The notes beneath the pieces were generated by a model. It saw only the letters and a program-made list of their open reading frames with translations, had not been told where the DNA came from and did no database searches. The translations under genes were made by a program, and so were the position numbers. From NCBI GenBank assembly GCA_001839685.1, contig MLAK01001039.1, forward strand, positions 11,926 through 38,862: a DNA stretch of 26,937 nucleotides, written 5' to 3'. Numbering within the stretch: position 1 is the first letter of the stretch; every line of letters starts with the position of its first letter. Source of the DNA: Tritrichomonas foetus. Lineage: Eukaryota > Parabasalia > Tritrichomonadida > Tritrichomonadidae. This document shows, in pieces, positions 18,105 through 26,937 of this stretch.

Positions 18105-20441
18105 AGAAATAAAAATTGAATAACTATGTAAAGAAATTGAGGGTATTAGTTTAAATTGATTCATTTGTATGGTAGATTTCAATAAAAAATTGAAATTCAA
18201 AACCATCTTTTTAAGTTGTGAATCGTGTTTAATTTTGAGAATTTATTTATTTGAATAGATTGCAACTTAAAAATATTGACATGAGTCAGATTTGAATGAA
18301 ATATATCTTAACGCAGAAATTGTTTATGTAAACCATAATATGTGACTAAATGTTTTATTAGTTATATATCAAGATATTTCATTATAAGATGAAACTATAA
18401 ACTTTTTACTGATAAATTCATAAAGTGGCATATATTGGAAATTTATACTTTTGAGAGGGTGAATAAAATTGTTAATTGAATTATTTTGAATCAAATTGAG
18501 AACAATCTTCCTTTACATAAAATAATTTACCTTTCGAAAAGTAGAAGTCAAGACAATTAGAATGATAAAATGCGTGATTTAGAATTTTATTACATATATT
18601 TGTGTTTCTGAAATAAACTATTCAAATGACCAATTTGTATAAAATGAAATAAAATAATGTAAAATGTGAATTTATTCAATATTTGAATGATGTTTGAACT
18701 TTCAATTTCGATATTTTTGAATTATATATTTAAATTTAGGATAATTAACAAAATATTTTTGAAATGTTTACTAATTCAGTTGTCAATTACCGAGGAGAGA
18801 CCATATTTCACTCCTAGGAATAAGCCTCAGTTTTTACTCGAGCCCAAAACCAGAGAGGAAAAGTCTACATTCAATATTGAATTATACATAAATGGAATTT
18901 GAATAAATATTTTTATTGAAATTTAAATTACATTATTGAGAATGTAGATTCAGCATAAAATCCACTTTGAAAAAATCGGTAATTTTCAAAACATAAATGA
19001 ATAGTCTAGAAGTCCCTCAGAAAATGTTGGAATAATATTCTCAATTAGATAAAAAGAGTAAAACTTTTTGATAATCAATTGTACTTTTGAGAAGATTATA
19101 TTTATCTTTTATTGATCATAAAGGAATATTTATTTGAAAACATTTAATAAAATAGCCTCTTTGGCTTTTCCACTCATAAAACTATGTTTTTATCCGTTCT
19201 CTGTATGATCTCTTTTCTGCCAACAAAATTGAGGACATCATAATTTGTGAGAAAAATTTTTTCAATGGCTCACTAATCGAATTTATTTTATTCCACATTC
19301 ATTAGGCCTTTTCTTGTTTTCTTGTTATGTTTTTTAATAAATTGATGATAAATAAAATATATCAAAACATTTATTCTTTGTTTTTTCATTTTTTGACAAT
19401 AATATTATTTTCATCTATTGATCATAATTTATAAGATAGGGAAAACAATAAAACCCTTGATTTTAGAATTAACTAAGAAGAGTTCAGATCTTCTATTATG
19501 ACCTTATACATTTTTTTCAATAATTTGTATTTTGATATCGATATTATTTGGAGAAAACTCATTGAAAAACATATTCAGATAACATTTTGATACAGTATTC
19601 ATTGCTCAAATCGAAAATTTCCTGAAATTTTTTATTTTTCTTAATTTGCACAAATAAGATTTTTTGACTTCTTAATAATCTCCAACTGTCCTTTTGTTGT
19701 CTCAATCTCATTGAAAGACATCGAATTTCCTTGAAGAGATTACAATAATTTCACAAAAATGTGGTTATATTAATTATAATTTCTTGATTTCGCAAAAATT
19801 CTTTCATTGACCTGTGAAAATTATGAAATTTAATAAGGCCTTTTTGTTTTTACCAGCAAATATTGTTTACATTTCATCAAGTGATTCCAAACTATGATTA
19901 AATGTATCACAGTTCAACAAAATAGTTTATTTCTTTCATAAAAATGTCTTAATTAAAATTGAAATAATTGGTAAAAACAGTCGTCACAAATCCTTTCCAT
20001 CCTATAACTGGTTCTATAATCAGTAGGGAAAAATATTTCTATACATAACTTAACAGAGAAAAACTTGATTCACTGATATTTTTTATGAAATTGTGTTTGA
20101 TAATCTGATAGTCGACTGAATGAAAAAATAAGAAATAGTGTTTAATTTTAGGATTATTAAAAGTAACATCATCACCAAATTTGAAGGTGTAAAAGAACCA
20201 TTTTATATGGTTGATATGACTATGTGTAAATATGGAAACTTCAATTCATATTCATGAGTCAAATTACACATTTTTACAAATAGCCCTTTGGAAATTTGGC
20301 AATTGTTTTATTTAATAAAATAAAGTCTTTATATTTTTTCTTTACATCTAAATCTGAACTTTCCCCACTCTTTCTGTCTGTATGATTTAAATTTCATATT
20401 TATTAGTCTTTAAACATCACTAACTTCTTGTTTTGTAAATT
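18105..20441. other. Long intergenic region with short coding-like islands
   Basis: About 2.3 kb with no intact gene. Two islands look coding on the + strand. One (about 18776-18900, within a 71-codon frame from 18687) is less AT-rich and reads ITEERPYFTPRNKPQ before a stop at 18902. The other (about 19198-19308) reads SLYDLFSANKIEDIIICEKN. Neither belongs to a family I recognise. They may be fragments of decayed genes; the rest is AT-rich DNA with nothing evident. Confidence 0.35.
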
Positions 20442-20570
20442 TGTAAAGGTTGTGAAATAGAAATTAGTGAAATTTCTGATAAAACATCTGCCGTTAAATG
20501 TAACAGTTGTGGTTTTCACCATGTTATAGAATATAACTTCTATTTCATTAAGTTATTGATGACTCTAAAT
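20442..20570 (+). pseudogene. Zinc-ribbon relic resembling an RNA polymerase small subunit
   Basis: The + strand reads CKGCEIEIS (from 20442) and, 12 residues further on, AVKCNSCGFHHV (20490-20525): a C-x2-C...C-x2-C zinc ribbon. The spacing and the AVKCNSCG string recall the RPABC4/Rpb12 subunit shared by RNA polymerases I-III, in which CxxC is followed by an AVRCxxCG-type motif. The spacer here (17 residues) is longer than the usual 13, an in-frame stop lies just upstream (20436), there is no Met, and the basic tail of Rpb12 is absent. It is therefore a fragment, or one exon of a gene whose other parts are not visible. It points toward the 3' end of the ubiquitin protease gene. Confidence 0.45.
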
Positions 20571-20995
20571 CTTGTTTACATTTTAGCCATTTTAACTGTG
20601 TAATAAGATCCAAATCAATTTTTCTACTCTTCGTAGCTCTCCTAGTTTCTTATTATCATCGAAAATGAATAGTTATTCAAAAAAAATTACTCATCGTTTA
20701 TAATAAGGATTTTAGTGGTATTTTCCAATATTTATCCTTATTTATTCCAAGACCTATTCTAATTTATTCCAATTCTCGACATTTTTAGTTTTCTACAATC
20801 TTTTATTGATCTTTTTGTACTTACCAAAAAAAACTTAGTTTTAGAATTGTATATAATAATTTTTGACCAGTATTTTCAGGTTAGGCATGAAGCATCTAAA
20901 TTTTCTTTTCTTTAAATCACCATTTGATCTTTATTAGTTTTGAAAACAATTTGGGTAGAAAAAATCAAAAAAAAAAAAAATGTTATTTATCGGCA
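20571..20995. other. 3' flank of the ubiquitin protease gene
   Basis: Non-coding DNA. Just beyond the protease stop, the minus strand carries TAAA (GATAAATAACA, about 20982-20992), a possible polyadenylation signal, and then a run of 14 T (A on the + strand, about 20967-20980). Nothing else is evident. Confidence 0.4.
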
Positions 20996-23900
20996 TTATA
21001 TATTTTTACAAATACTTAATAAATTAACAAGTGCTTGGCTTTTGTTTGGATAGTTTTGAAGCCTGCTAATAATATCATATTTATTTTCAAGCGATTTGAT
21101 GACTTGAGATAAATCATGAATCGGGGTTTGCGAGCTGAGAAGAGAAATAATAAGCTTCAAGTTGTTATCAATTAATGCTGTTTCAAAATCTCTATTAATT
21201 CCAATCTTTAAAGCAAGTTCAAAGAAAAAATGGAAATTGACTCGTTTAAAATTTACATAATCAATACGCCTTTGAATTTCTTTTATTAAATGAATTAAAG
21301 AGGATAGCCAATGACGGTCTATTGCAATTTTTCTTATTTGTTCGCCATAAAAGTTGAAAGTAAAGCAAACTAGTTCAAATAATTCGCAAATATTGTATAT
21401 TTCATGATAAAAATGCTGATAAAGGCAGAGTAATGAATGAATTTCATCAAAGCATTCTATTTTCGAAGCAACTAACTTCAAAATTTTGCATGTGATTTTC
21501 CTCATAATATGACTATAAGAAAATAAAAGCGGTCCTTCCATTGAATAGCCACCCCAAAGTTCTAATATCATAAATAATATAGTCTCATCTTGATTGCATT
21601 TGTCATATAAAATTTCACCGAACTTTTCAATATTATCGTCACGCTTATAAATCCAGAGAACTCTAAAGAAATAATAAATGCAGAGATTCAAAATATCCAT
21701 ACTGAATTCTTGAAAGCTGTTAGCAGAATAATTCAATAGTAAATTGGTCATGAGATCAAAGAAACTTTGACAAACAATCATTCGCTTATTCATCATTATT
21801 TTGTTGTTCGTAATAATATCCTGAAATTGATCCACCTTTAAAGGCGAATTGTTATCTGCCTTTGTCGAACGATAGAAAAGCAAATATCCATCATTATAAG
21901 CTTTTTCTAAAGCCTTCTCTTGATTGATATAGGAAACAGTAGTATCATTAAGTTCTATCCAATGATTACCATCTCGAATATATGAAATATAGTGTCCACT
22001 TTCGGCACTTTCACCACAATGAATGATAAAACCATTCAATTCATACATTGGACATTTTGTGAACTTTAAATCAAATTCAAAGCGATTCTTTATTTTGTCC
22101 CTAACATGAGTTGAATGATTAAATTCGAATCGTTGGAGTTGAATGACAAAATTATTTCTCAGGGAATAAATAACTGTGTTCTTTTTTGAATCAATTTTGG
22201 TATTATTGTTAAATCGATAACCGTTTTCTCCAGTCAAAAAATCGGTTGAATACATTTGATTGAGCGATTCGTTCATATTCTTCAAATTCTTTATTGTTAT
22301 TGGTAAAACATTAAATTCTTCAAGAGATTCAATGCAATCATTTTCATTTTCTAAAGAAGCAATTGAATGTTTTAATTTTCCAGTAAAAGTACTATTTTTT
22401 AATCTAGATAGTAAATTTATCATAAATTCACAACAATCAAATTGAACGTTGATATCAATGTCAAGACTTTCAATAAATTTAGTAGGATTACAAATTTTAT
22501 TGTAGGAAAAATCCATTTCACTGAAGAGATGTTTTAGTTCATAAACAACATGATTATTTTGGTGATTGATGGAATATAGTTCATTTCGGAATTCTTTTAT
22601 ATTGAATAATTGTTGAAGAACTGAATTTATGTAGCATGTTGCACCCAAATTTTCAAGGCCAATTTTACTTTTTCTGAAATCAATTTCTTTGCCATCGACA
22701 TATTCAGATGGTGAAAAGTTGACCAATTTTATAATTGAGGATAATTTGGCGAAGAAATCTTTAAGTAAAATTGATTCTTTTGCAGATGAATCTTTAGCAA
22801 AGTTTGTTACAATTAGTGAAATTGTTTGTATTGATTCATCATAAGCATAGAAAGGACGACAATTGATTTGCTCAACTAAATATTTATTAATTAGATAATT
22901 AAAGGCTTTATCAAGCTCTTCTTTTGTTAAGATGAGCTTTTCAATCAAGGCTTTCAAACACAAAATATGTTCAACATTTAGGGGCTTCATATTATAAAAA
23001 GTAGATAGCACAACTCTAACAATATCATCATTTCTGTGTTCTTTCAATAGAATGTGGTCCTTTAAAGATGAATAAAAGAACGAATTTGGATAATATTTCG
23101 ATCTATCAAAAATAGATACATAAAAACCAAGTGGAATTTTAAAAAAGCTAAAGAAATTTTGCGCCTTTGATTTTATTTGATTTGATTCATGCATTATTAG
23201 TTTTTCAAAGAGATTTTCAGGGATGTGAAATGACTCAAATTGTAAATAAAAAACATTTTCAAGAATTTTTGATTGATTTCCGGGTTTTGGAATAAAGCTT
23301 TCGATTAACATCAAGATTTGCTCGTTTAAAATATCATGATCGATTTTAATATTTTCTTCGATATTATAAAATTCATGTAAAAATTGCAAAATCTTACACA
23401 TTAAAGATGTATTGGCTGTAGAAAGGCCACAATTGATTAAATAATCAATAAGGCCGATATTTTTTACATATTCATGGAAATCATTGTTTCCGATTTTTTG
23501 ATCAAGAATATGAAATTCTAAAAAACTCTCAAAATTATATAAAAACTTAATTGGATTATCATAAGGAAAGAAATTGGTGAAGTTTTCTGTTGTTAAAACA
23601 CCAATCTGATGAATTGTGCTTTGAAAAGTTGGTAAAAGATAAAATAAATCGGATTCTGTATTAAAATTCAATAATTTTTCTCCAAAATTTTCCATTTTTG
23701 ATAAATAAATTGATGGATAACACGCTCGATTTCTAACTTCGACTTTTTTAACACCAATAATATCTGTTTTTGGAATAGTTGATAAACTTATAACTTTGTT
23801 ATCGTCAACTTCTTGTTGACTTATTGCATTCATAATAACATTTGTTTCATTTAATATTTTATTACCAAACTTGAGTGAAAAGCTTTTGTTTTGATAGATA

Positions 23901-26071
23901 GAGTGTAGAGTTTTTATGTATTGAATTAACGATGAAATTGATCTTCTATTGTCAAAAGTAAATTTGAATTTATTATCTATGAGAAAAATTGATATATTTT
24001 GCTTGATATCACAAAAATGATAATTTATCGGTACAAAATTATAGAATTCGATTTTATGTACAAAATTTTTCATTATATTTAATAAAGCATATAAAAAATC
24101 ACATCCATTTTTATGTTCTCCTTTTTCAATGCCCAGATTATACATTTGAATCCATTTTGTATAAAAAGCATGAATCATTTCTTGGTCAGATATTTCATTT
24201 CTTGAATAAATTCTTGCTAGAAAATGTTGAAAGCGATTTCGTTGATCAGATTTCATTATGCAAAAGTGCCAAAGTATATCTTCATATTGGAAAGGGTATT
24301 TTTTCACTTTAATCAAACCATTATTCATATTTAAAATGATACTTTTTAGTAATTTATAAAATTTAAAATTAGTTTGAAGCTTTTTAGTTGCGTTTTTCAA
24401 TAAAATATCTGCAGTAACATAATTTCTAGAAAAAAGATTTGTTAGAAAATCATAAATTTTATCATTTTCATCCGCAAAATTCAATAAATAGTCAATAACT
24501 TTTTCACTAATTTCGCATTGATAATTATTTGAGATCATTTTTTCTACAATTTTTTTCATAAGTAAGTAATTATATTTATTGAATACTGAAATAATTGTTT
24601 CAAAGAATAGTTGGGTTCTTTTATTTTTCAAAATTGTGTATTTTGGTAAAGTAGATTCGAGAACTTTCATGTCGTTTTCAGTTTCAATGTTCTGGTGAAT
24701 CTTGTTTGTGAGTTCATGAGTGAAATGCATAAAACTGTCAGGCGTAAACGAAACAGATTTAAATTTTGGTAATGCATTTTCCGCAATATGTTTCAACACC
24801 ATGTCACCGTCATTCTTATTATTAGTGCTATTTTCTGCTGTAATGCTGTTTAATAGATCAATAAAAGGCAAAACAGAGATATTGCGTGATTGGAAAATAC
24901 CTCCTATTTCAATAATTGATTTAAGCCAAGTTTCTGTTTTGTTTTCAGTGTTGAAGATAATTTCAATGAATCCATCAATATTTTTGGGGTGAATACTCTT
25001 GGAAATTTCAATGAAGATGGAAAATAAAGGAGCAAGAAGTGTGACATGGATGGTATTATGTAGACTCCAGAGATTTTTTAAATCATTTAAACAAATTATA
25101 TCATAATTAAAAAAACATGAATAAATAATACCTAAATATCCACAAAACTCTTCGTGAATATTAATTTTTAAATATCGTTTAATAAATTCGACATTTTTTT
25201 GATTTGAATTTCCATTATAAATTGAAGAAATAAAATGATTCACAAAGAATTTCTGTCTAATTAATAAATCTGAAATTTTTAATGCACATAAAACAAGAGA
25301 AAATACATCAGTTTCTAAATATGTTTCAATGATTTTGAAAATCAAATCAAAAGGCTCAGGTGGTACTTTTTGATACATTAAAAATACATTTAAAACATCA
25401 TTGATCACTGGAAATGCTATTTGTTCACTTGAATAGTTAAAATACTTCAAAAGGGGATTCAAACATTTACAACAAAAATCAACCCAGTCGAAATATTGAT
25501 ATTCAATTAAAAATGTAACACAAGAAAGAGCTGCATGTAATAAAAGTGGCAATTTTGGGAATTTTTCACTTAGGAAAAGAGTTTTATTATTCATCTGTTC
25601 TGTATTTTCGAGTTCTTCTAATAAAATTACAACTTCAGCAAAGAGTCCATAATTGAGAAAATGTTCAACAACATTCTCAAAAAGTTGGTAATTTGCTTTA
25701 TAAAGGATTGATTTTTGATAGAATAAAATTGAAATTATGTTTGTGAGGTTTTCATCATTTTTATAAAAAAATAATCTTGACAAATTCACAAAATATGACA
25801 AAAGTGTTGAAAAAACATCAATCGAAATATTAGATTGTGGAATCGATTTCATTGCCATCAAATTGAACAAAACATCGTTGTAAATCAATCTGTAAAATTT
25901 TTCTTCAGAAATTTGGAACTTATTTGGCAATATTTCTGGATTTTCGATAATTTCATCAAAAACTCGTTCAATTGACGGAAGGCTGTTGTTTAGTTCGTCT
26001 GGTGCGTTAAGTGACTGCGAAATGATACTGATCCAGAGATTAATGTCTGTCTCAGGCTCAATAATCGCCAT
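20996..26071 (-). CDS. Giant ubiquitin-specific protease (C19 family, USP9X/24/34-like)
   Basis: A 1,691-residue intronless deubiquitinase that cleaves ubiquitin from proteins. Residues 1-1135 are mostly helical-repeat-like, with a possible ubiquitin-like fold near 690-745 (ISIFLIDNKFKFTF to SLKFGNKIL). The USP catalytic domain runs from about 1136 to 1400: Cys box GLENLGATCYINSVLQQL with C1146 and N1141, QLQRFEF, then the His box ESGHYISYI with H1360 and N1375/D1376 in WIELND. The triad is complete. GATCY with QQL, and the long helical flank, match USP9X, USP24 and USP34. The zinc-binding CxxC pairs of many USPs are missing (ENGYRFNNN in place of Y-x-C-x-x-C). About 290 helical residues follow. 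The ATG at 26071 is first in frame; a TCAAT string lies 26 nt upstream and TAACGA just after it, neither a strict initiator. No neighbour suggests a substrate. Confidence 0.93.
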   Translation of the reverse strand: MAIIEPETDINLWISIISQSLNAPDELNNSLPSIERVFDEIIENPEILPNKFQISEEKFYRLIYNDVLFNLMAMKSIPQSNISIDVFSTLLSYFVNLSRLFFYKNDENLTNIISILFYQKSILYKANYQLFENVVEHFLNYGLFAEVVILLEELENTEQMNNKTLFLSEKFPKLPLLLHAALSCVTFLIEYQYFDWVDFCCKCLNPLLKYFNYSSEQIAFPVINDVLNVFLMYQKVPPEPFDLIFKIIETYLETDVFSLVLCALKISDLLIRQKFFVNHFISSIYNGNSNQKNVEFIKRYLKINIHEEFCGYLGIIYSCFFNYDIICLNDLKNLWSLHNTIHVTLLAPLFSIFIEISKSIHPKNIDGFIEIIFNTENKTETWLKSIIEIGGIFQSRNISVLPFIDLLNSITAENSTNNKNDGDMVLKHIAENALPKFKSVSFTPDSFMHFTHELTNKIHQNIETENDMKVLESTLPKYTILKNKRTQLFFETIISVFNKYNYLLMKKIVEKMISNNYQCEISEKVIDYLLNFADENDKIYDFLTNLFSRNYVTADILLKNATKKLQTNFKFYKLLKSIILNMNNGLIKVKKYPFQYEDILWHFCIMKSDQRNRFQHFLARIYSRNEISDQEMIHAFYTKWIQMYNLGIEKGEHKNGCDFLYALLNIMKNFVHKIEFYNFVPINYHFCDIKQNISIFLIDNKFKFTFDNRRSISSLIQYIKTLHSIYQNKSFSLKFGNKILNETNVIMNAISQQEVDDNKVISLSTIPKTDIIGVKKVEVRNRACYPSIYLSKMENFGEKLLNFNTESDLFYLLPTFQSTIHQIGVLTTENFTNFFPYDNPIKFLYNFESFLEFHILDQKIGNNDFHEYVKNIGLIDYLINCGLSTANTSLMCKILQFLHEFYNIEENIKIDHDILNEQILMLIESFIPKPGNQSKILENVFYLQFESFHIPENLFEKLIMHESNQIKSKAQNFFSFFKIPLGFYVSIFDRSKYYPNSFFYSSLKDHILLKEHRNDDIVRVVLSTFYNMKPLNVEHILCLKALIEKLILTKEELDKAFNYLINKYLVEQINCRPFYAYDESIQTISLIVTNFAKDSSAKESILLKDFFAKLSSIIKLVNFSPSEYVDGKEIDFRKSKIGLENLGATCYINSVLQQLFNIKEFRNELYSINHQNNHVVYELKHLFSEMDFSYNKICNPTKFIESLDIDINVQFDCCEFMINLLSRLKNSTFTGKLKHSIASLENENDCIESLEEFNVLPITIKNLKNMNESLNQMYSTDFLTGENGYRFNNNTKIDSKKNTVIYSLRNNFVIQLQRFEFNHSTHVRDKIKNRFEFDLKFTKCPMYELNGFIIHCGESAESGHYISYIRDGNHWIELNDTTVSYINQEKALEKAYNDGYLLFYRSTKADNNSPLKVDQFQDIITNNKIMMNKRMIVCQSFFDLMTNLLLNYSANSFQEFSMDILNLCIYYFFRVLWIYKRDDNIEKFGEILYDKCNQDETILFMILELWGGYSMEGPLLFSYSHIMRKITCKILKLVASKIECFDEIHSLLCLYQHFYHEIYNICELFELVCFTFNFYGEQIRKIAIDRHWLSSLIHLIKEIQRRIDYVNFKRVNFHFFFELALKIGINRDFETALIDNNLKLIISLLSSQTPIHDLSQVIKSLENKYDIISRLQNYPNKSQALVNLLSICKNI

Positions 26072-26569
26072 CCAGTTAATTTTAAACGGTCGTTATTGAA
26101 AAATTTCTAAAATTTGACAATTCACTTTTATTCGAGATGGACTCTTATCTCATTAGTACGAAGCTATTAACTTCTATGTAGTATCCTTGTCGGTATATAA
26201 TAATTAAAACTTTTTTGCTATGAGGGTTATCATCATTATTCACCATAACTTGGAGTAAACCATTGTTCCCTATTTTACACATGAAAAATATACTAAAGAG
26301 GCATGTTTCCGAACATTCAAATTTGCTTTAAGGCTATAGTTTCGGGAAAGATGGTTATATTTGAGTTTTGGCCTTAATTTCACCATATTTGGTTAAATTC
26401 AAGATAATTTGAAATAACCTGAACATGTTCAGTCATAAATCAGGCTGTATACATGGACTACTACTGTTCAGTTTGAAATATTCAAAGTTCTGATTTGCAT
26501 CTACGTAATTATATATTTATCAACTTAAGCTAACTAGGTTATATTACTTATACAAATATATTTATATAA

Positions 26570-26614
26570 TTTTCCTCTCAAATAAATATAAGTTTTCCTC
26601 TCAAATAAATATAA
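26570..26614. repeat. 23-bp tandem repeat, two copies
   Basis: The unit begins TTTTCCTCTCAAATAAATAT and is repeated head to tail at 26570-26592 and 26593-26614 without mismatch in the shared part. Probably a recent slippage or unequal-exchange duplication. Confidence 0.9.
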
Positions 26615-26882
26615 CCATATCTTGCGAATCTTTGAATTTAATGTTTTTGAATATTTTCCAGTATTCGATTCAATTCTATAAATTTTGATGTGGAAATAAA
26701 AATAAATAATAGAAATATTCATGTTTGAAAATTCCGCAAATTTCAGCTTTACAATTTTGGTATTTCGTTAATTTAAGCAGGATATCAATCTTTAAAGATA
26801 TTTGCTTAGATATCCACGACCTCATTTCACCAAAAAATACAGTTCAGATTTATTAAAATCTCAGCTTTCAAAGTAGGATATA

Positions 26883-26923
26883 CAGTTGTGATAAATTGCG
26901 CTTCGCTCAATTTATCCCAACTG
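26883..26923. repeat. 41-nt near-perfect hairpin
   Basis: The 16-bp arms CAGTTGTGATAAATTG (26883-26898) and CAATTTATCCCAACTG (26908-26923) pair with one mismatch around a 9-nt centre, CGCTTCGCT, which can add two G-C pairs. It is 15 bp from the window edge. It could be a miniature inverted-repeat sequence, a folded RNA element or an end of a larger repeat. Confidence 0.75.
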
Positions 26924-26937
26924 AAAATTTCATGAAT

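Larger units (their letters stand above)
26072..26937. other. Upstream region of the ubiquitin protease gene
   Basis: About 870 bp to the right edge without a supported gene. It should hold the protease promoter at its low-coordinate end. It contains a 14-bp palindrome (26419-26432), a 23-bp tandem repeat and a strong hairpin (listed separately). A 62-codon minus-strand frame at 26534-26722 overlaps the tandem repeat and is not credible. Confidence 0.5.

Noticed and set aside
26419..26432. Perfect 14-bp palindrome CTGAACATGTTCAG
   Set aside because: Several palindromes of this length are expected by chance in 27 kb of AT-rich DNA, and nothing else supports a function.
1..26937. tRNA, rRNA, CRISPR and bacterial operon signals
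   Set aside because: No T-arm-like GTTCGAnnC with a matching acceptor stem, no rRNA-like conserved blocks and no regularly spaced repeats were found by eye.

Overview
The window is a compact, AT-rich protist segment and almost certainly comes from a parabasalid, most likely a Tritrichomonas-type genome. Very long reading frames run without introns (1,691 codons for one gene). Proteins carry Asn/Gln-rich spacers. Kinases and short R2R3 Myb proteins dominate. Two genes have a trichomonad-style initiator (TCA+1-Py-A/T) just ahead of the ATG. No rRNA, tRNA or CRISPR array was seen. The species is inferred from style and family content, not proven. Two N characters (6179, 6540) mark it as draft assembly.

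Layout. 1-3154 (+): 3' part of a tandem kinase gene, cut by the left edge, with at least three kinase modules; the last looks catalytically dead. 3155-3797: 3' flank with a 46-nt poly-T tract and a small minus-strand coding fragment. 3798-5727 (-): an unrecognised protein split into two frames by what looks like a 2-bp loss. 5746-8744: a relic region with a decayed GH95-type alpha-L-fucosidase followed by a decayed protein kinase, both on + and bounded by short TTAA-flanked inverted ends. 8745-10238: mostly featureless. 10239-11531 (+): an intact CAMK-like kinase. 13163-13320 (-): a Myb/SANT relic. 13721-14815 and 16723-18081 (-): two intact paralogous R2R3 Myb proteins, making a small Myb cluster. 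18085-20995: non-coding, with a small zinc-ribbon relic near 20442. 20996-26071 (-): a giant ubiquitin-specific protease of the USP9X/24/34 type. 26072-26937: upstream DNA with a 23-bp tandem repeat and a strong hairpin at the right edge.

There is no operon. Genes lie on both strands and are separated by 1-3 kb of AT-rich DNA. The themes are phosphorylation signalling, Myb transcription factors and ubiquitin removal, as expected for expanded trichomonad families. The least expected content is the fossil record between them: a fucosidase of a mainly bacterial/fungal/plant family, a dead kinase, a dead Myb and a zinc-ribbon fragment. No wholly new multi-gene system was found. The best candidates for follow-up are the TTAA-bounded relic block and the tandem kinase/pseudokinase protein.
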